From positions 1 to 64,000 of the IMG/VR virus record IMGVR_UViG_3300035698_004821: a stretch of DNA of 64,000 nt; one strand, written 5' to 3'. The notes below the pieces were generated by a model, which saw only the letters and a program-made list of their open reading frames with translations, searched no databases and was not told the origin of the DNA. A program made the position numbers and the translations under genes. The stretch is from a virus. Numbering within the stretch: position 1 is the first letter of the stretch; every line of letters begins with the position of its first letter. Below, piece after piece: positions 1 through 8,599 of this stretch.

Positions 1-626
1 AAGTTAGGAAAACTAAAGACTTTAGAAAACAACATAGAGTATTTAGAAAAGAATTAACTCTTCCCTTGGGTAATGTAGATGAGCCTCAGGCCTACGCTTT
101 AGGGGCCTTAATAGGAGACGGGTGTAGAGGTAAGCGCGCCCACGAAAAAAGGGCGAACATAGAAGTCATCAAAACATGGAACAGGAAAACCCTTCTAAAT
201 TTTGTGGCCGGCTTAATCGATTCAGATGGTAGTGTATACAGCAGTGGTAATGAGATAACCATAAATCTAAGCATGCAGGCTAAAGAACCTGTCTTAGCTT
301 TCCAATACGCTCTACTAGCTCTTTGGCAGCTTGAGTCTAGCATATACGTTGATAATAGGCCCAAGTATAAAAATGGTCCTGTCTTGAGCGTGTCTTTACG
401 ACATGCCCATAATGTACCTAGGATATTAAAAGAGCTAACCCCTTATTTAGCAATAGACAGAAAAAAGTACCTGCTAGAATATAACTCCATTTCTACTAAA
501 CATCTACCCACGGACGGTGGCCTTGGGATTATCACAAAAAATATAAGGGTGGAGCATTGCTACGATTTACATGTAGATTCCCCCACGAATCTATATTGCC
601 TCGCCAATGGATTAGTAACCCATAAT
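1..626 (+). other. C-terminal part of a LAGLIDADG-type intein inserted in the terminase P-loop
   Basis: The intein is read in the same frame as the terminase and enters from outside the window. The first dodecapeptide-like motif LGALIGDG is at 99-122 and the second, VAGLIDSDG, at 204-230. Block F-like sequence (CYDLHVD) is followed by the C-terminal block NGLVTHN, with the terminal His-Asn at 621-626 and the +1 nucleophile Thr at 627. The residues used for C-terminal cleavage are intact, so splicing is probably functional. The two LAGLIDADG motifs lie only about 36 residues apart, where monomeric homing endonucleases normally have roughly 90-120, so the first DNA-binding half is mostly missing and the endonuclease is probably inactive. 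Insertion immediately before the Thr of the Walker A motif is a common intein site in phage terminases. Confidence 0.88.
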
Positions 627-2087
627 ACGGAGGCCATGGTTGTCGAGACTCTCCACCATGCTGTGACCAATAAGAACCATAATATTCTTATCATCGCTCC
701 GTATGAGCGACAGGTCGCAAGATTCTTTGATGAAATGAATAAGTTCATCGAATTGAGTGTAGGCCTAAAGGGATCCCTAGCTAGATATACAAAGACACCG
801 TCTTTGATGCAATTTAACAATGGCTCCAAGATACTTGGCTTCTCTGCTGGTGCAACCAGTGGTTCAGGGTCTGACAAGATTCGTGGACAGGATGCTCACC
901 TTATCATCATCGATGAGATTGATACCCTAGAGAATAAAGACATTGATGCCGTGCTTGCCATCCTCGCATCTCACAGTGACTGTAGGTTGATAGCTTCCAC
1001 AACCCCTCGTGGTTGGAGAAGAAGATTCTACACATACGTGACAGACAAGGACCTAGGCTTTAAAGAGTTCTGGTTCATCTCGGCTGAGTCTCCGGAATGG
1101 TCTGCTTCTACTGAAGCCTTCTTCCGAGGGACCACAGACCCTGTTACATACACTCAAGAGTATCTGGCTGACTTTGCTGAGCTTCAAGAAGGTGTATTCA
1201 AGGCTAGATGCCTGGACGCGTCTATACAGAACTATGAAACGGATAATTGGGAACCCAAGTATAACGCCGACTATATATTAGGTATTGACTGGAATAAGAC
1301 CGCTGGTACCCACATGGTCATTCTAGAGCTGTTTAATAATAAGTTACAGCTGGCTAAGAAAATTATTATTCCTGAAACAGAATACCTGCAAACAGAGTCA
1401 GTAGAGATCATTATTAACCTCAATAGGCACTGGAAGTTTAAGTACATATTCGTGGACGCTGGTTATGGTAGTGTTCAAGTGGAGCTACTTAAAAAGCACG
1501 CCCTAACTGAACCTAGTTCTCTACTAGATCAAAAACTATTCTCTATTGCTATGAACCAACACCTTACCGTGACAGACCCTGTTACTGGGGAAGAGGTCAA
1601 GAGAAGTGCGAAACACTTCTTAATAGAGCAGACTAAGAAACTACTGGAGGATGGGTTCCTTGTCCTGCCTAAGGTTGAGGATACGACCCTAAGTACAGGA
1701 ACAGGCAGCATGGGCATTGTACAGCAGATGAGAAACTTCCGGGTTGAGGGTATGTCTGTCTATGGCCTGCCTAGATACTCTCAGGGTGATGACCACACAC
1801 TCACAGCTTATTACTTAGCTTGTGGTGGCTACTACTGGAAGGAGGGTGACCTTAAGAGTGCGCCGTACGTGACACACATAGCTTCAGTTGAAGTGAGCGA
1901 CGAGGTTAATCAGAATGTACACCCATCTGTAATAGAGAGAGAGCATGACCAGCGTTCCGGATGGAACCTTGTAAAGACTACGTCAAAGAACCATAGGCAG
2001 GGTAATAGCAAGTCGAGAGGACTTGATAGTAACCCTAACAGTAGAGCCAGAGGTGGCGGTAGCGGTTTCACCAGGAAGAAATTCTAA
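3..2087 (+). CDS. terL: Terminase large subunit, 5'-partial, interrupted by an intein
   Basis: DNA-packaging motor: an ATPase plus headful/cos nuclease acting at the portal. The reading frame is open to the left edge of the window, so the true start lies upstream and the TTG at 66 is not a credible start. Nucleotides up to 626 encode the C-terminal part of an intein. The terminase resumes at Thr (627-629), which fits the last residue of a Walker A GKT. Walker B LIIIDEID is at 900-923 and the coupling motif ASTTPRG at 993-1013. An RNase H-like nuclease domain follows, with acidic residues in GIDW (D at 1287-1289), FVDAGYG (D at 1455-1457) and GDDHTLTAYY (1788-1793). The C-terminus is a basic, Gly/Ser/Arg-rich tail. 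The next gene begins on the last base of the stop codon (TAATG). The order terminase, unknown protein, portal, protease is typical of a head module. Identification is secure; the N-terminal extein and N-terminal intein part are not visible. Confidence 0.95.
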   Translation, partial: VRKTKDFRKQHRVFRKELTLPLGNVDEPQAYALGALIGDGCRGKRAHEKRANIEVIKTWNRKTLLNFVAGLIDSDGSVYSSGNEITINLSMQAKEPVLAFQYALLALWQLESSIYVDNRPKYKNGPVLSVSLRHAHNVPRILKELTPYLAIDRKKYLLEYNSISTKHLPTDGGLGIITKNIRVEHCYDLHVDSPTNLYCLANGLVTHNTEAMVVETLHHAVTNKNHNILIIAPYERQVARFFDEMNKFIELSVGLKGSLARYTKTPSLMQFNNGSKILGFSAGATSGSGSDKIRGQDAHLIIIDEIDTLENKDIDAVLAILASHSDCRLIASTTPRGWRRRFYTYVTDKDLGFKEFWFISAESPEWSASTEAFFRGTTDPVTYTQEYLADFAELQEGVFKARCLDASIQNYETDNWEPKYNADYILGIDWNKTAGTHMVILELFNNKLQLAKKIIIPETEYLQTESVEIIINLNRHWKFKYIFVDAGYGSVQVELLKKHALTEPSSLLDQKLFSIAMNQHLTVTDPVTGEEVKRSAKHFLIEQTKKLLEDGFLVLPKVEDTTLSTGTGSMGIVQQMRNFRVEGMSVYGLPRYSQGDDHTLTAYYLACGGYYWKEGDLKSAPYVTHIASVEVSDEVNQNVHPSVIEREHDQRSGWNLVKTTSKNHRQGNSKSRGLDSNPNSRARGGGSGFTRKKF

Positions 2088-4006
2088 TGAATCTAGAGTA
2101 CGATGGCAGGAAGCCTTTCCAGAGGGAAAGAAAGCTAACCGAAATACAGGACATTGATCAGTTTAGAGATAGGCTGACTGATGATGCTTTTGGTACTGAT
2201 GAAAGGCAAGAAGCTATCGACGAACTGTTCTCAGGGTTGGCTACTACATTTCTGAAAGGCAATGTCATCAAAGATGGCTTGTCCAAGATGAACCCTGCTC
2301 AGTTCATACCTATTGAAGAGTACGCTGACTCTGTACGAGCAGCGGCTACTCGACTAGCTAAGGAAGACTCTAAAGACGGTGACAGGATAACATACAGCCT
2401 CTACCAGAAGGCTATTGACATTACACTCGGTAAGAAGTGGGATCTACGCGGCGAAGTAATCAATATGCAGGTGCCTGCATCTGTAGAGCAGACTAGTAGG
2501 GAGACTACAGAGAAGCTCAGCAATGCGAAGGACACGGCAGACATGGTGAAGGAATTCATATCGGCTAATGGTATCATCACAACCATTATAGGTATGCTCA
2601 CTATCTCTCCCTTCCAGACAGTTATCTTCCAGGCACTGGGTGTAGAGCAAGGGGCCAAGGGCCTACAGATAGGGCAGATACCAGCGGGTATTGCTTTGTT
2701 CCTAGAACTAGGTATTAAAGCAGAACGAATACTAGCTATCCTTAAAGGGGCTAATATTTCCACACCTCTAGTAGAGCAACAGATAGAAGAGCTCTCTGCC
2801 TCTCCAGAGGCAAGAGCCGCAGCACTAGACAGTATTGGTCTAGACTATGACGAGTTCAAGAAAGGAAACGAATTCCAGGACTCACAGATCATCATCAAGT
2901 ACGTCTCCGAGTACTACGCAAGGTACGGTGGCTTAGACAGGCCACAAGGCTACCTGACGATAGATCACTGGATAGCCTACATGCATGTCGCCCAGAACCA
3001 ACAGACGATTAGAGGGGCTCTCAACACGGCACCTACATTCTCACCTAAGTTCCAATCGTACAAAGCTCAGTTCACAGACGTAAAGCCGCAGAATGATAAC
3101 ATCTTCAATACAGAAGCGGATGGAAAGGGAGGCACCAGTAAGATCTTTGTGCAGCTCGCCAGCTCCACTAGAGCGATTAAAGAATCAAGCGACGGATTGT
3201 ATGAGGATCTGATAGCCACATTCAACTACCAGTTGACCGACAGGGACCTATGCTGTCTCGTGCAGATCTTTGAAAAGCTAGGTGATCCAAACATCATGAG
3301 AACAATAGCCGGTCTGCTCCGCATACTCTCCACAAGCTTAGGTGGAGAGATAGTTAGAATAGAGAACCTCATATCTAAGTTCCTAGGCAACCTGGCCCAG
3401 GACGCTCTGTTTGAGATCATGGCCAATGTCAATGAGTTCTACTATAAGATAACACACAAGATAACCAAGGCCTTCACGGCAGACTTCGAGAACCTCTCCT
3501 CATGTGGTGGTATGTTCTCTCTTGGTTGGGCTCTACTACACTCTGTAAGAGTTCTATTCGATCAGGTCGATGCACTACTCAAGGAGATCAGCTCTACCAT
3601 AGGTGACTTCGGTGCCTCCAACTCAGGCTCATGGAAGTTGGGTGCAGACCGCCGTCAGCTCCTGGGAGTTGCTAGACTCCTAGAAATACAATCAGATAGA
3701 CCGGAACTGGCGAATAACTGTGCCATTGATAAGCCTACTATAATAGACAAGAACTATGACCAGGCAATTTTCTCAATACTAGAGGAAGTACCACCCAATT
3801 TAGTGATCTCCGAGGAAGACCGTAAGAAGTACTTCCCTAATCCCCCCACCTTCACTAGCGAGAATCTAAAGTTCCCATTTGGAATAGCGCCTGAGCAAAA
3901 TAGTGAGACGCTTGGTACAGACTGCTCAGAAGAGCAGCAACAGCAAAGAATTGACGAATTAGTCAGAAATATACAGACAGCTCTAGACGATACATTCAAT
4001 GGTTAA
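2087..4006 (+). CDS. Unknown head-module protein between terminase and portal
   Basis: I do not recognise this 639-aa family. The sequence looks mostly helical and soluble, with a charged N-terminal region (about residues 1-140), a hydrophobic stretch around 160-225 (GIITTIIGMLTISPFQTVIFQ and following) that could be a buried helical pair or membrane-active segment, and an acidic, Gln-rich C-terminus (EEQQQQ). It starts on the last base of the terminase stop codon and its stop overlaps the portal start by 8 nt (ATGGTTAA), so it is probably translationally coupled to both. Position suggests a virion or assembly role, for example a portal-associated or internal head protein. No catalytic motif is evident. 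The gene is certain; the function is not. Confidence 0.75.
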   Translation: MNLEYDGRKPFQRERKLTEIQDIDQFRDRLTDDAFGTDERQEAIDELFSGLATTFLKGNVIKDGLSKMNPAQFIPIEEYADSVRAAATRLAKEDSKDGDRITYSLYQKAIDITLGKKWDLRGEVINMQVPASVEQTSRETTEKLSNAKDTADMVKEFISANGIITTIIGMLTISPFQTVIFQALGVEQGAKGLQIGQIPAGIALFLELGIKAERILAILKGANISTPLVEQQIEELSASPEARAAALDSIGLDYDEFKKGNEFQDSQIIIKYVSEYYARYGGLDRPQGYLTIDHWIAYMHVAQNQQTIRGALNTAPTFSPKFQSYKAQFTDVKPQNDNIFNTEADGKGGTSKIFVQLASSTRAIKESSDGLYEDLIATFNYQLTDRDLCCLVQIFEKLGDPNIMRTIAGLLRILSTSLGGEIVRIENLISKFLGNLAQDALFEIMANVNEFYYKITHKITKAFTADFENLSSCGGMFSLGWALLHSVRVLFDQVDALLKEISSTIGDFGASNSGSWKLGADRRQLLGVARLLEIQSDRPELANNCAIDKPTIIDKNYDQAIFSILEEVPPNLVISEEDRKKYFPNPPTFTSENLKFPFGIAPEQNSETLGTDCSEEQQQQRIDELVRNIQTALDDTFNG

Positions 4007-6143
4007 ACCAGTTTATATAAATACACCTGTACAAGGTAAGGATATCAAATTATCTATACAGGGATCTAGAGGTGGAGACATCGTCAAAGCCCTAGAGAAT
4101 CGCACCAAAATGCTGGGAAGAGTCAGGGGTTATGAGTACAAAGGACCCACTAGCTCCATAGGACGCCATAATGGCACCCGATTTACAACGCCTATATACG
4201 ACCTTAGTGAAATAGCCAGAGCCTCTGACATTGAACCTTACATAACTCAATCCATACGTAAGCACAGAGAGCAGATCCTAAAGGAAGGCTATCAGGTGTC
4301 CGGAGGAGATGAGGACTTCGTTAAGTATATTAAGACAAGACTCTTCGAGATATCCCTCCTAACTGGTATAACTACAGAGAGTTGGGTCAGAGAACTAGTA
4401 ACTAACCTAGTTACGTATCACAACGCATACATCATATTTAGACGAGACGCTAAGAGGTCCAGTGGTAAACCTATCAAGGTATGGGGCAAGGAACTAGAGC
4501 CTATAGCCGGTGTGTTCGTAGGCGACCCCACCACGATGGAAGTGAAGGTAGATAGGTTTGGCACACCTAAGAAGTGGCGCCAACATATTGAGGGAGGAGG
4601 CGTTGACGGTGGAGTCATTGATAAGGAGTACGCCTTCCAGGATGTAGTACACATCACAGTAGACAAGAAGACAGGGTTCACGTTCGGCACCCCATATTTG
4701 CTGCCGGTCCTAGATGACATCCGTGCCCTACGTAAGCTAGAAGAAGTAGCTATTATCGTCGCCTCTAAGGAGGCGTTTCCTTTATACCACTACAAGGTGG
4801 GTACTGAGAACAAGCCAGCCATATACTACGATGGTGGAGAGAACGAGGTAGACAAGGCACATGCTGAAGTACAGGGACTGCCGGCACAGGGTTACATCGT
4901 AACTAGTGAGAGACACGAGATTAAGCTCGTTAGTAGAGAGGGCTCTGCGCTAGACCTATCCCCCTACCTAGACTACTTTGAAGCAAGGTGTATTGCTGGT
5001 TTGAGACTATCTCCCCTAGACTTGGGTAGAGGTGGAGGCTCCTCAAGAGGCACCGCAACCAACATTAACAAGGGACTACAGGACTCTGCTAAGGATTACC
5101 AACAGGTCATCTCAGACACCATATCCCACTTTGTCATACTGCCACTCCTCCTAGAGGGTGGCTTTGACGTCGTAGAGGAGAACCTGGTTAAGTTCACGTT
5201 CCCCACTATAGATAGAGAAGAGGAAAGAGCTGCCCAGAACCATGGCCTTCAGCTGTTCATGGGTAATGCTATTACTACCTCTGAATTCCGTAAGCAATAC
5301 CTTAACAAACAGGCACTTACTGATGAAGATGAGAAGGACTGCAACAGGACTAAGGAGACTGAGGCACAGAAGGAGCTTGCTCAAGTAGCTGCTGCGGCTA
5401 AGGCCTCATCAGCCTCTTCAGGTACTGACTTAGGTCAGAAGTCTGTTAAGAACACCATTAGCAACAAGGGCCAGCCAGCTAACCAAAGTGGGACTAAGCA
5501 GGCTAAGAGCCGTTTCAAGGCTAACGACTATGAGTCTAAAGCCCTGAGCATATACTCTGCTCACAAGTCCAGCATCATAAATAACATAAATGACTTCGTC
5601 AAAGACGATGGCGTCATAGAAGAAATATTCCGTGACGTGGTCAAGTCATGCGTAGAGGCATCCAGAGAGTACATAGATGAGTCGATAGAAGAAGGGTACC
5701 TAAAGGCCAAGAAGGAATACGAGACCGCCAATCCAGATGAGGATGTGGACTTCGAAGAGTTGGGTAACAGAGCCAAAGATAGGTTCTACGCAAACTTCGT
5801 AACCAAGTCATACTGGAAGACCATCACACCCTATAAAGCTCAGATTAACGTGTTCCTCCAGAGGGACAAGGACAACAATCTGGACACCCCGTCGATCGTG
5901 GGTTGCCTGCATATCATTGAGGATAAGATCAAAATATTAATAAGAGATCAGTTAATCACGGCAGAAAGGTTTGGCTTTATTAAGTTTGCAAAAAAAATGG
6001 GCAGCAAAACTATTGATTTAGTGAATCCTGATAATCAGGAAACAGCGCCTTTAGATATAAGTAAGCTAATCTACAAAAGTTTTATCCCAACAGCCGTCGA
6101 CATTGACCACTTTTTAAGCTTTTCTACATCTAAGGAAGAATAG
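3999..6143 (+). CDS. Portal protein
   Basis: The 714-aa product would form the dodecameric ring through which DNA enters and leaves the head and to which terminase and neck bind. The central region has the pattern of phage portal proteins: a helical start (YITQSIRKHREQILKEGY), a beta-rich wing (GVFVGDPTTMEV), an FQDVVHI strand preceding a GTPYL segment, and a helix of the type ALRKLEEVAI. Residues around 455-510 are Ala/Ser/Gln-rich and probably flexible. The C-terminal 200 residues are an extra helical extension beyond the core fold. The ATG at 3999 overlaps the upstream stop by 8 nt. The stop TAG overlaps the GTG start of the protease gene by one base. Position between terminase and prohead protease supports the call. 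Confidence 0.88.
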   Translation: MVKPVYINTPVQGKDIKLSIQGSRGGDIVKALENRTKMLGRVRGYEYKGPTSSIGRHNGTRFTTPIYDLSEIARASDIEPYITQSIRKHREQILKEGYQVSGGDEDFVKYIKTRLFEISLLTGITTESWVRELVTNLVTYHNAYIIFRRDAKRSSGKPIKVWGKELEPIAGVFVGDPTTMEVKVDRFGTPKKWRQHIEGGGVDGGVIDKEYAFQDVVHITVDKKTGFTFGTPYLLPVLDDIRALRKLEEVAIIVASKEAFPLYHYKVGTENKPAIYYDGGENEVDKAHAEVQGLPAQGYIVTSERHEIKLVSREGSALDLSPYLDYFEARCIAGLRLSPLDLGRGGGSSRGTATNINKGLQDSAKDYQQVISDTISHFVILPLLLEGGFDVVEENLVKFTFPTIDREEERAAQNHGLQLFMGNAITTSEFRKQYLNKQALTDEDEKDCNRTKETEAQKELAQVAAAAKASSASSGTDLGQKSVKNTISNKGQPANQSGTKQAKSRFKANDYESKALSIYSAHKSSIINNINDFVKDDGVIEEIFRDVVKSCVEASREYIDESIEEGYLKAKKEYETANPDEDVDFEELGNRAKDRFYANFVTKSYWKTITPYKAQINVFLQRDKDNNLDTPSIVGCLHIIEDKIKILIRDQLITAERFGFIKFAKKMGSKTIDLVNPDNQETAPLDISKLIYKSFIPTAVDIDHFLSFSTSKEE

Positions 6144-7651
6144 TGAAAAACATACATTTCAAAGACTCTATAGTTATCGAACAACCTGTCTCCTCTGTCC
6201 TTAAGACAGATGCAGAAACCATGCTCAACCGAGACAGGAAGCCGAGACTGAAAGTACAAATAGACGCCACACACTCTGGTGTTATCATTAATAATAGGGT
6301 CTATCCTGGCAAGTTTGTCAGGGATGGACACACCTCTTTCTTCTCTAAAAAGAATGGTGGCTCCTCAGAATATGACAAACCAATACTGAAGCACCACAGT
6401 ATGGATGAGGACCCCATCGGTCGCATCATTGATGCTCAGTTTTCACAACTCAAGCACGGACAGTTATTCGATACTGATTTCCTGCAGCCCGATGAGAACG
6501 GGAGTAAAGGGTCTGGAGTAGTAACTATAACAGGGATCATCACTGACCAAGACGCTATAGCGAAGATACTCGACTCACGATACCTAAGTGTATCAGCCGG
6601 ACATAGTTCATCATACATGCTATGCTCCAATTGCGGTGACTCTATCTTTGAGTGCTCTCACTATCCCGGACTACGGTATAATGAAGAGGGCGAAGAAGAT
6701 GAAGATGGTCTAGCATGTTTTGCAATTACAGGTCCCATGAGATACAATGAGGCCAGCTTTGTTAACCTGCCCGCATCCCCTGCAGCGAAGTTAGTAAACT
6801 ACGCGTGGGAAGACTCCAAGGATTCTTGGTGTAAAACAGACATTATTGCCAGCCAAGTTCAGGGTCGGAAAGAAGCGGTACGAAGTTTCTCTCTCTGTGA
6901 TGAGGATGGCGAACTAAGCCTTCTTAGTGGTAAGAGTAAATCTTCCACAAAGAAGACAGTGATTGTAGTAAGCCCTGCAATCGCGGACAAGCTCAAGCAT
7001 GTTATATCTTCTGACGACACTGTTGTGGAGGACGAGCCCATTGATGGCCGTCAGCCAGACAAGAGTGTGAGCTCGGGAGCCTCAGATGCGGCGCGAACTC
7101 TTGATAAGGCGAACGATTTAGATAACACTTCTAAAAAGGAAACTGAAATGGAAAAAGAACTCGAAGACGCCAAGACCGAGATCTCAAGCCTAAATGATCA
7201 ACTAACCACAGCCAAGACCACAACCACTACATTAGAAAAAGAGGTTCAGGCTAAGAATAGTCAGATTGAAAGGCTCACGAGCGACGCTCAGGGCATGCAA
7301 GACAAGATGTCACAGACACTTGCTATGTCACTAGCGAGCATGAGAACTCGTTTCGGCAAGCAGCTCCCTAAGGGTGATGACGGTGAAGACCTAACGACGG
7401 ACCAACTAATTGAAAAGTTAGCTGGAAGATCGGTAGAATCTCTACAAGATTCCCTTGCGGACCTAATGTTTGAAATTGATCAACTACCTGTTGACAAAAT
7501 TGATACCGATGTAAAACCAGCTGATAAGATTATCAGTCAGGATAAGGTATCAGACCCAACCCATCAGCGTGATGGGAATGCACCAAAGGACAAGAAGCCA
7601 GCAGCTCCAACAAGAGCGGTTGACAAACTATCCAGTGGTCTAGGACTATAA
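6143..7651 (+). CDS. Prohead serine protease fused to scaffold (head maturation protease)
   Basis: The 502-aa product should cleave scaffold and capsid precursor during head maturation. The GTG start shares a base with the portal TAG. Residues 36-215 form the protease: GVIINNRVYP, then the candidate catalytic His in KHH (84-85), then the candidate Ser in YLSVSAG (149 or 151). A cysteine cluster follows (C161, C164, C171, H173, C192), in the C..C...C.H.PG pattern known from many phage prohead proteases. The domain ends with EASFVNLPASPAA, matching the usual E.S.V..PA segment. From about residue 270 the protein becomes charged and low-complexity. Residues 336-395 form a coiled coil (MEKELEDAK onward) typical of scaffolds. 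An internal ATG with a good ribosome site suggests that the scaffold part is also made alone. Identification of the protease is good; the exact catalytic triad is inferred. Confidence 0.85.
   Translation: MKNIHFKDSIVIEQPVSSVLKTDAETMLNRDRKPRLKVQIDATHSGVIINNRVYPGKFVRDGHTSFFSKKNGGSSEYDKPILKHHSMDEDPIGRIIDAQFSQLKHGQLFDTDFLQPDENGSKGSGVVTITGIITDQDAIAKILDSRYLSVSAGHSSSYMLCSNCGDSIFECSHYPGLRYNEEGEEDEDGLACFAITGPMRYNEASFVNLPASPAAKLVNYAWEDSKDSWCKTDIIASQVQGRKEAVRSFSLCDEDGELSLLSGKSKSSTKKTVIVVSPAIADKLKHVISSDDTVVEDEPIDGRQPDKSVSSGASDAARTLDKANDLDNTSKKETEMEKELEDAKTEISSLNDQLTTAKTTTTTLEKEVQAKNSQIERLTSDAQGMQDKMSQTLAMSLASMRTRFGKQLPKGDDGEDLTTDQLIEKLAGRSVESLQDSLADLMFEIDQLPVDKIDTDVKPADKIISQDKVSDPTHQRDGNAPKDKKPAAPTRAVDKLSSGLGL
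7136..7140 (+). promoter_or_regulatory. Internal Shine-Dalgarno site inside the protease gene
   Basis: AAGGA lies 7 nt upstream of an in-frame ATG (7148) within the protease/scaffold gene. The strong sites upstream of the decoration protein (AAGGA, 6-nt spacing) and capsid (AGGAG, 6-nt spacing) have the same form. It would start a scaffold-only product. Confidence 0.5.
7148..7651 (+). CDS. Nested scaffold protein from an internal start (predicted)
   Basis: The in-frame ATG corresponds to Met336 of the protease/scaffold protein and would give a 167-aa product. It begins exactly at the coiled-coil segment (MEKELEDAK) and ends with the acidic, Lys/Pro-rich C-terminus that could bind capsid subunits. 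An AAGGA site is correctly placed upstream. Lambda C/Nu3 is the established precedent for a nested scaffold sharing the 3' end of a protease gene. Here the arrangement is inferred from sequence alone; the coiled coil might instead be released by proteolysis. Confidence 0.45.
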   Translation: MEKELEDAKTEISSLNDQLTTAKTTTTTLEKEVQAKNSQIERLTSDAQGMQDKMSQTLAMSLASMRTRFGKQLPKGDDGEDLTTDQLIEKLAGRSVESLQDSLADLMFEIDQLPVDKIDTDVKPADKIISQDKVSDPTHQRDGNAPKDKKPAAPTRAVDKLSSGLGL

Positions 7652-7663
7652 TAAGGAATAATT

Positions 7664-8587
7664 ATGGCAATCAGAGTACCTCGCGGATTTGAAGTTAGTC
7701 GACCGTATTACAATGAGCTTTGTGAAGGTGTACGCCCAGTTGCTGGCGCTACAGCAAAGGAAGCTTGGACGGGACTAGCAATGACTCGGGTCGATGAACA
7801 ACATCACGACCCAATCGTTTTAGAACCTGGTACCCTTGTGGGTATGGTAACAGGTGGAAACGCAATAGCAGAAGGCAAAATGACCCCAGCGGTCATGGGA
7901 ACAGGAGCATCGGACGCCGGTAACCTATCCCAATTCGGAAGTTCAAACGCATGGACGCTACCCATTGGTGCACAAGCTGCAGCAGTTGGTCGTGTTAAGC
8001 CAATTGGCGTTTGCTACCAGCCGATTTACAGCTTCATCCTACAAGATCTTTACACAAACTACACCCGTAACACGGCTGTTGGTGTTGTAACGGACTACGT
8101 TATCCAGATTCCGGCCCTTAACACGGACGAATGGGCTATCGAACCAGGTGATGCAATCATGCTGGGTGAAGGAAAGAACCACGGTATTGGTTACGTTGGC
8201 CCACTAGCCAATGGCACTAACCCAACACACGCTGCTGGCACACACCTTGCGGGACGTTACGCAGCTGTGAAGAACTTCGGTGCTGGTTCCTACGGTGCAC
8301 CTTATGTTGACAACGACTTGCACGACCGTGTAGTCGGTAGATGTCTTAAGAAGATCAAGCTCGGAAACACCACTAGCGCAGTAGGCACCATGCTTGCTGA
8401 TGACCTAGCTAACTTCACGATTGATCCGGCAGCAACAACTGAATACGCACATCTTGCAAAGATTCAGACTGTACCAGGACTACCACTGTCTGGTTCAGGA
8501 ACTAAGGGTATACCAGGCTTTTTCCTCGGCGCACGTGCTGACGCGAATGGAGATTACTGGGGCATGACCCTTCTAATTCGCCTGTAA
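7664..8587 (+). CDS. Putative head decoration/stabilisation protein
   Basis: The 307-aa product is Gly/Ala/Thr-rich and looks all-beta, with no membrane segment or enzyme motif. It has a strong Shine-Dalgarno (AAGGA, 6 nt before ATG) and sits 12 nt before the capsid gene, which also has a strong site, so it is probably made in large amounts. A gene in this place commonly encodes a capsid decoration or stabilising protein. The stretch VTGGNAIAEGKMTPAV resembles the beta-tulip type seen in such proteins, but I cannot confirm the fold. A minor head protein is the main alternative. Confidence 0.6.
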   Translation: MAIRVPRGFEVSRPYYNELCEGVRPVAGATAKEAWTGLAMTRVDEQHHDPIVLEPGTLVGMVTGGNAIAEGKMTPAVMGTGASDAGNLSQFGSSNAWTLPIGAQAAAVGRVKPIGVCYQPIYSFILQDLYTNYTRNTAVGVVTDYVIQIPALNTDEWAIEPGDAIMLGEGKNHGIGYVGPLANGTNPTHAAGTHLAGRYAAVKNFGAGSYGAPYVDNDLHDRVVGRCLKKIKLGNTTSAVGTMLADDLANFTIDPAATTEYAHLAKIQTVPGLPLSGSGTKGIPGFFLGARADANGDYWGMTLLIRL

Positions 8588-8599
8588 TAGGAGATCAAA

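Noticed and set aside
66-68. TTG as start of the terminase/intein frame
   Set aside because: The frame is open upstream to the window edge and the encoded residues before it continue an intein-like sequence; the gene is 5'-truncated.
4016-4023. TATAAATA, identical to the T4 late promoter box
   Set aside because: Lies inside the portal gene; one other exact copy (24199-24206) also lies inside a gene, about what chance predicts for this length and composition. None precedes a gene block.
7620-7652. TTGACA followed by TATAAT, a possible sigma70 promoter before the decoration gene
   Set aside because: The spacer is 21 nt, well outside 16-18; TATAAT overlaps the stop codon of the previous gene and both words could be fortuitous.
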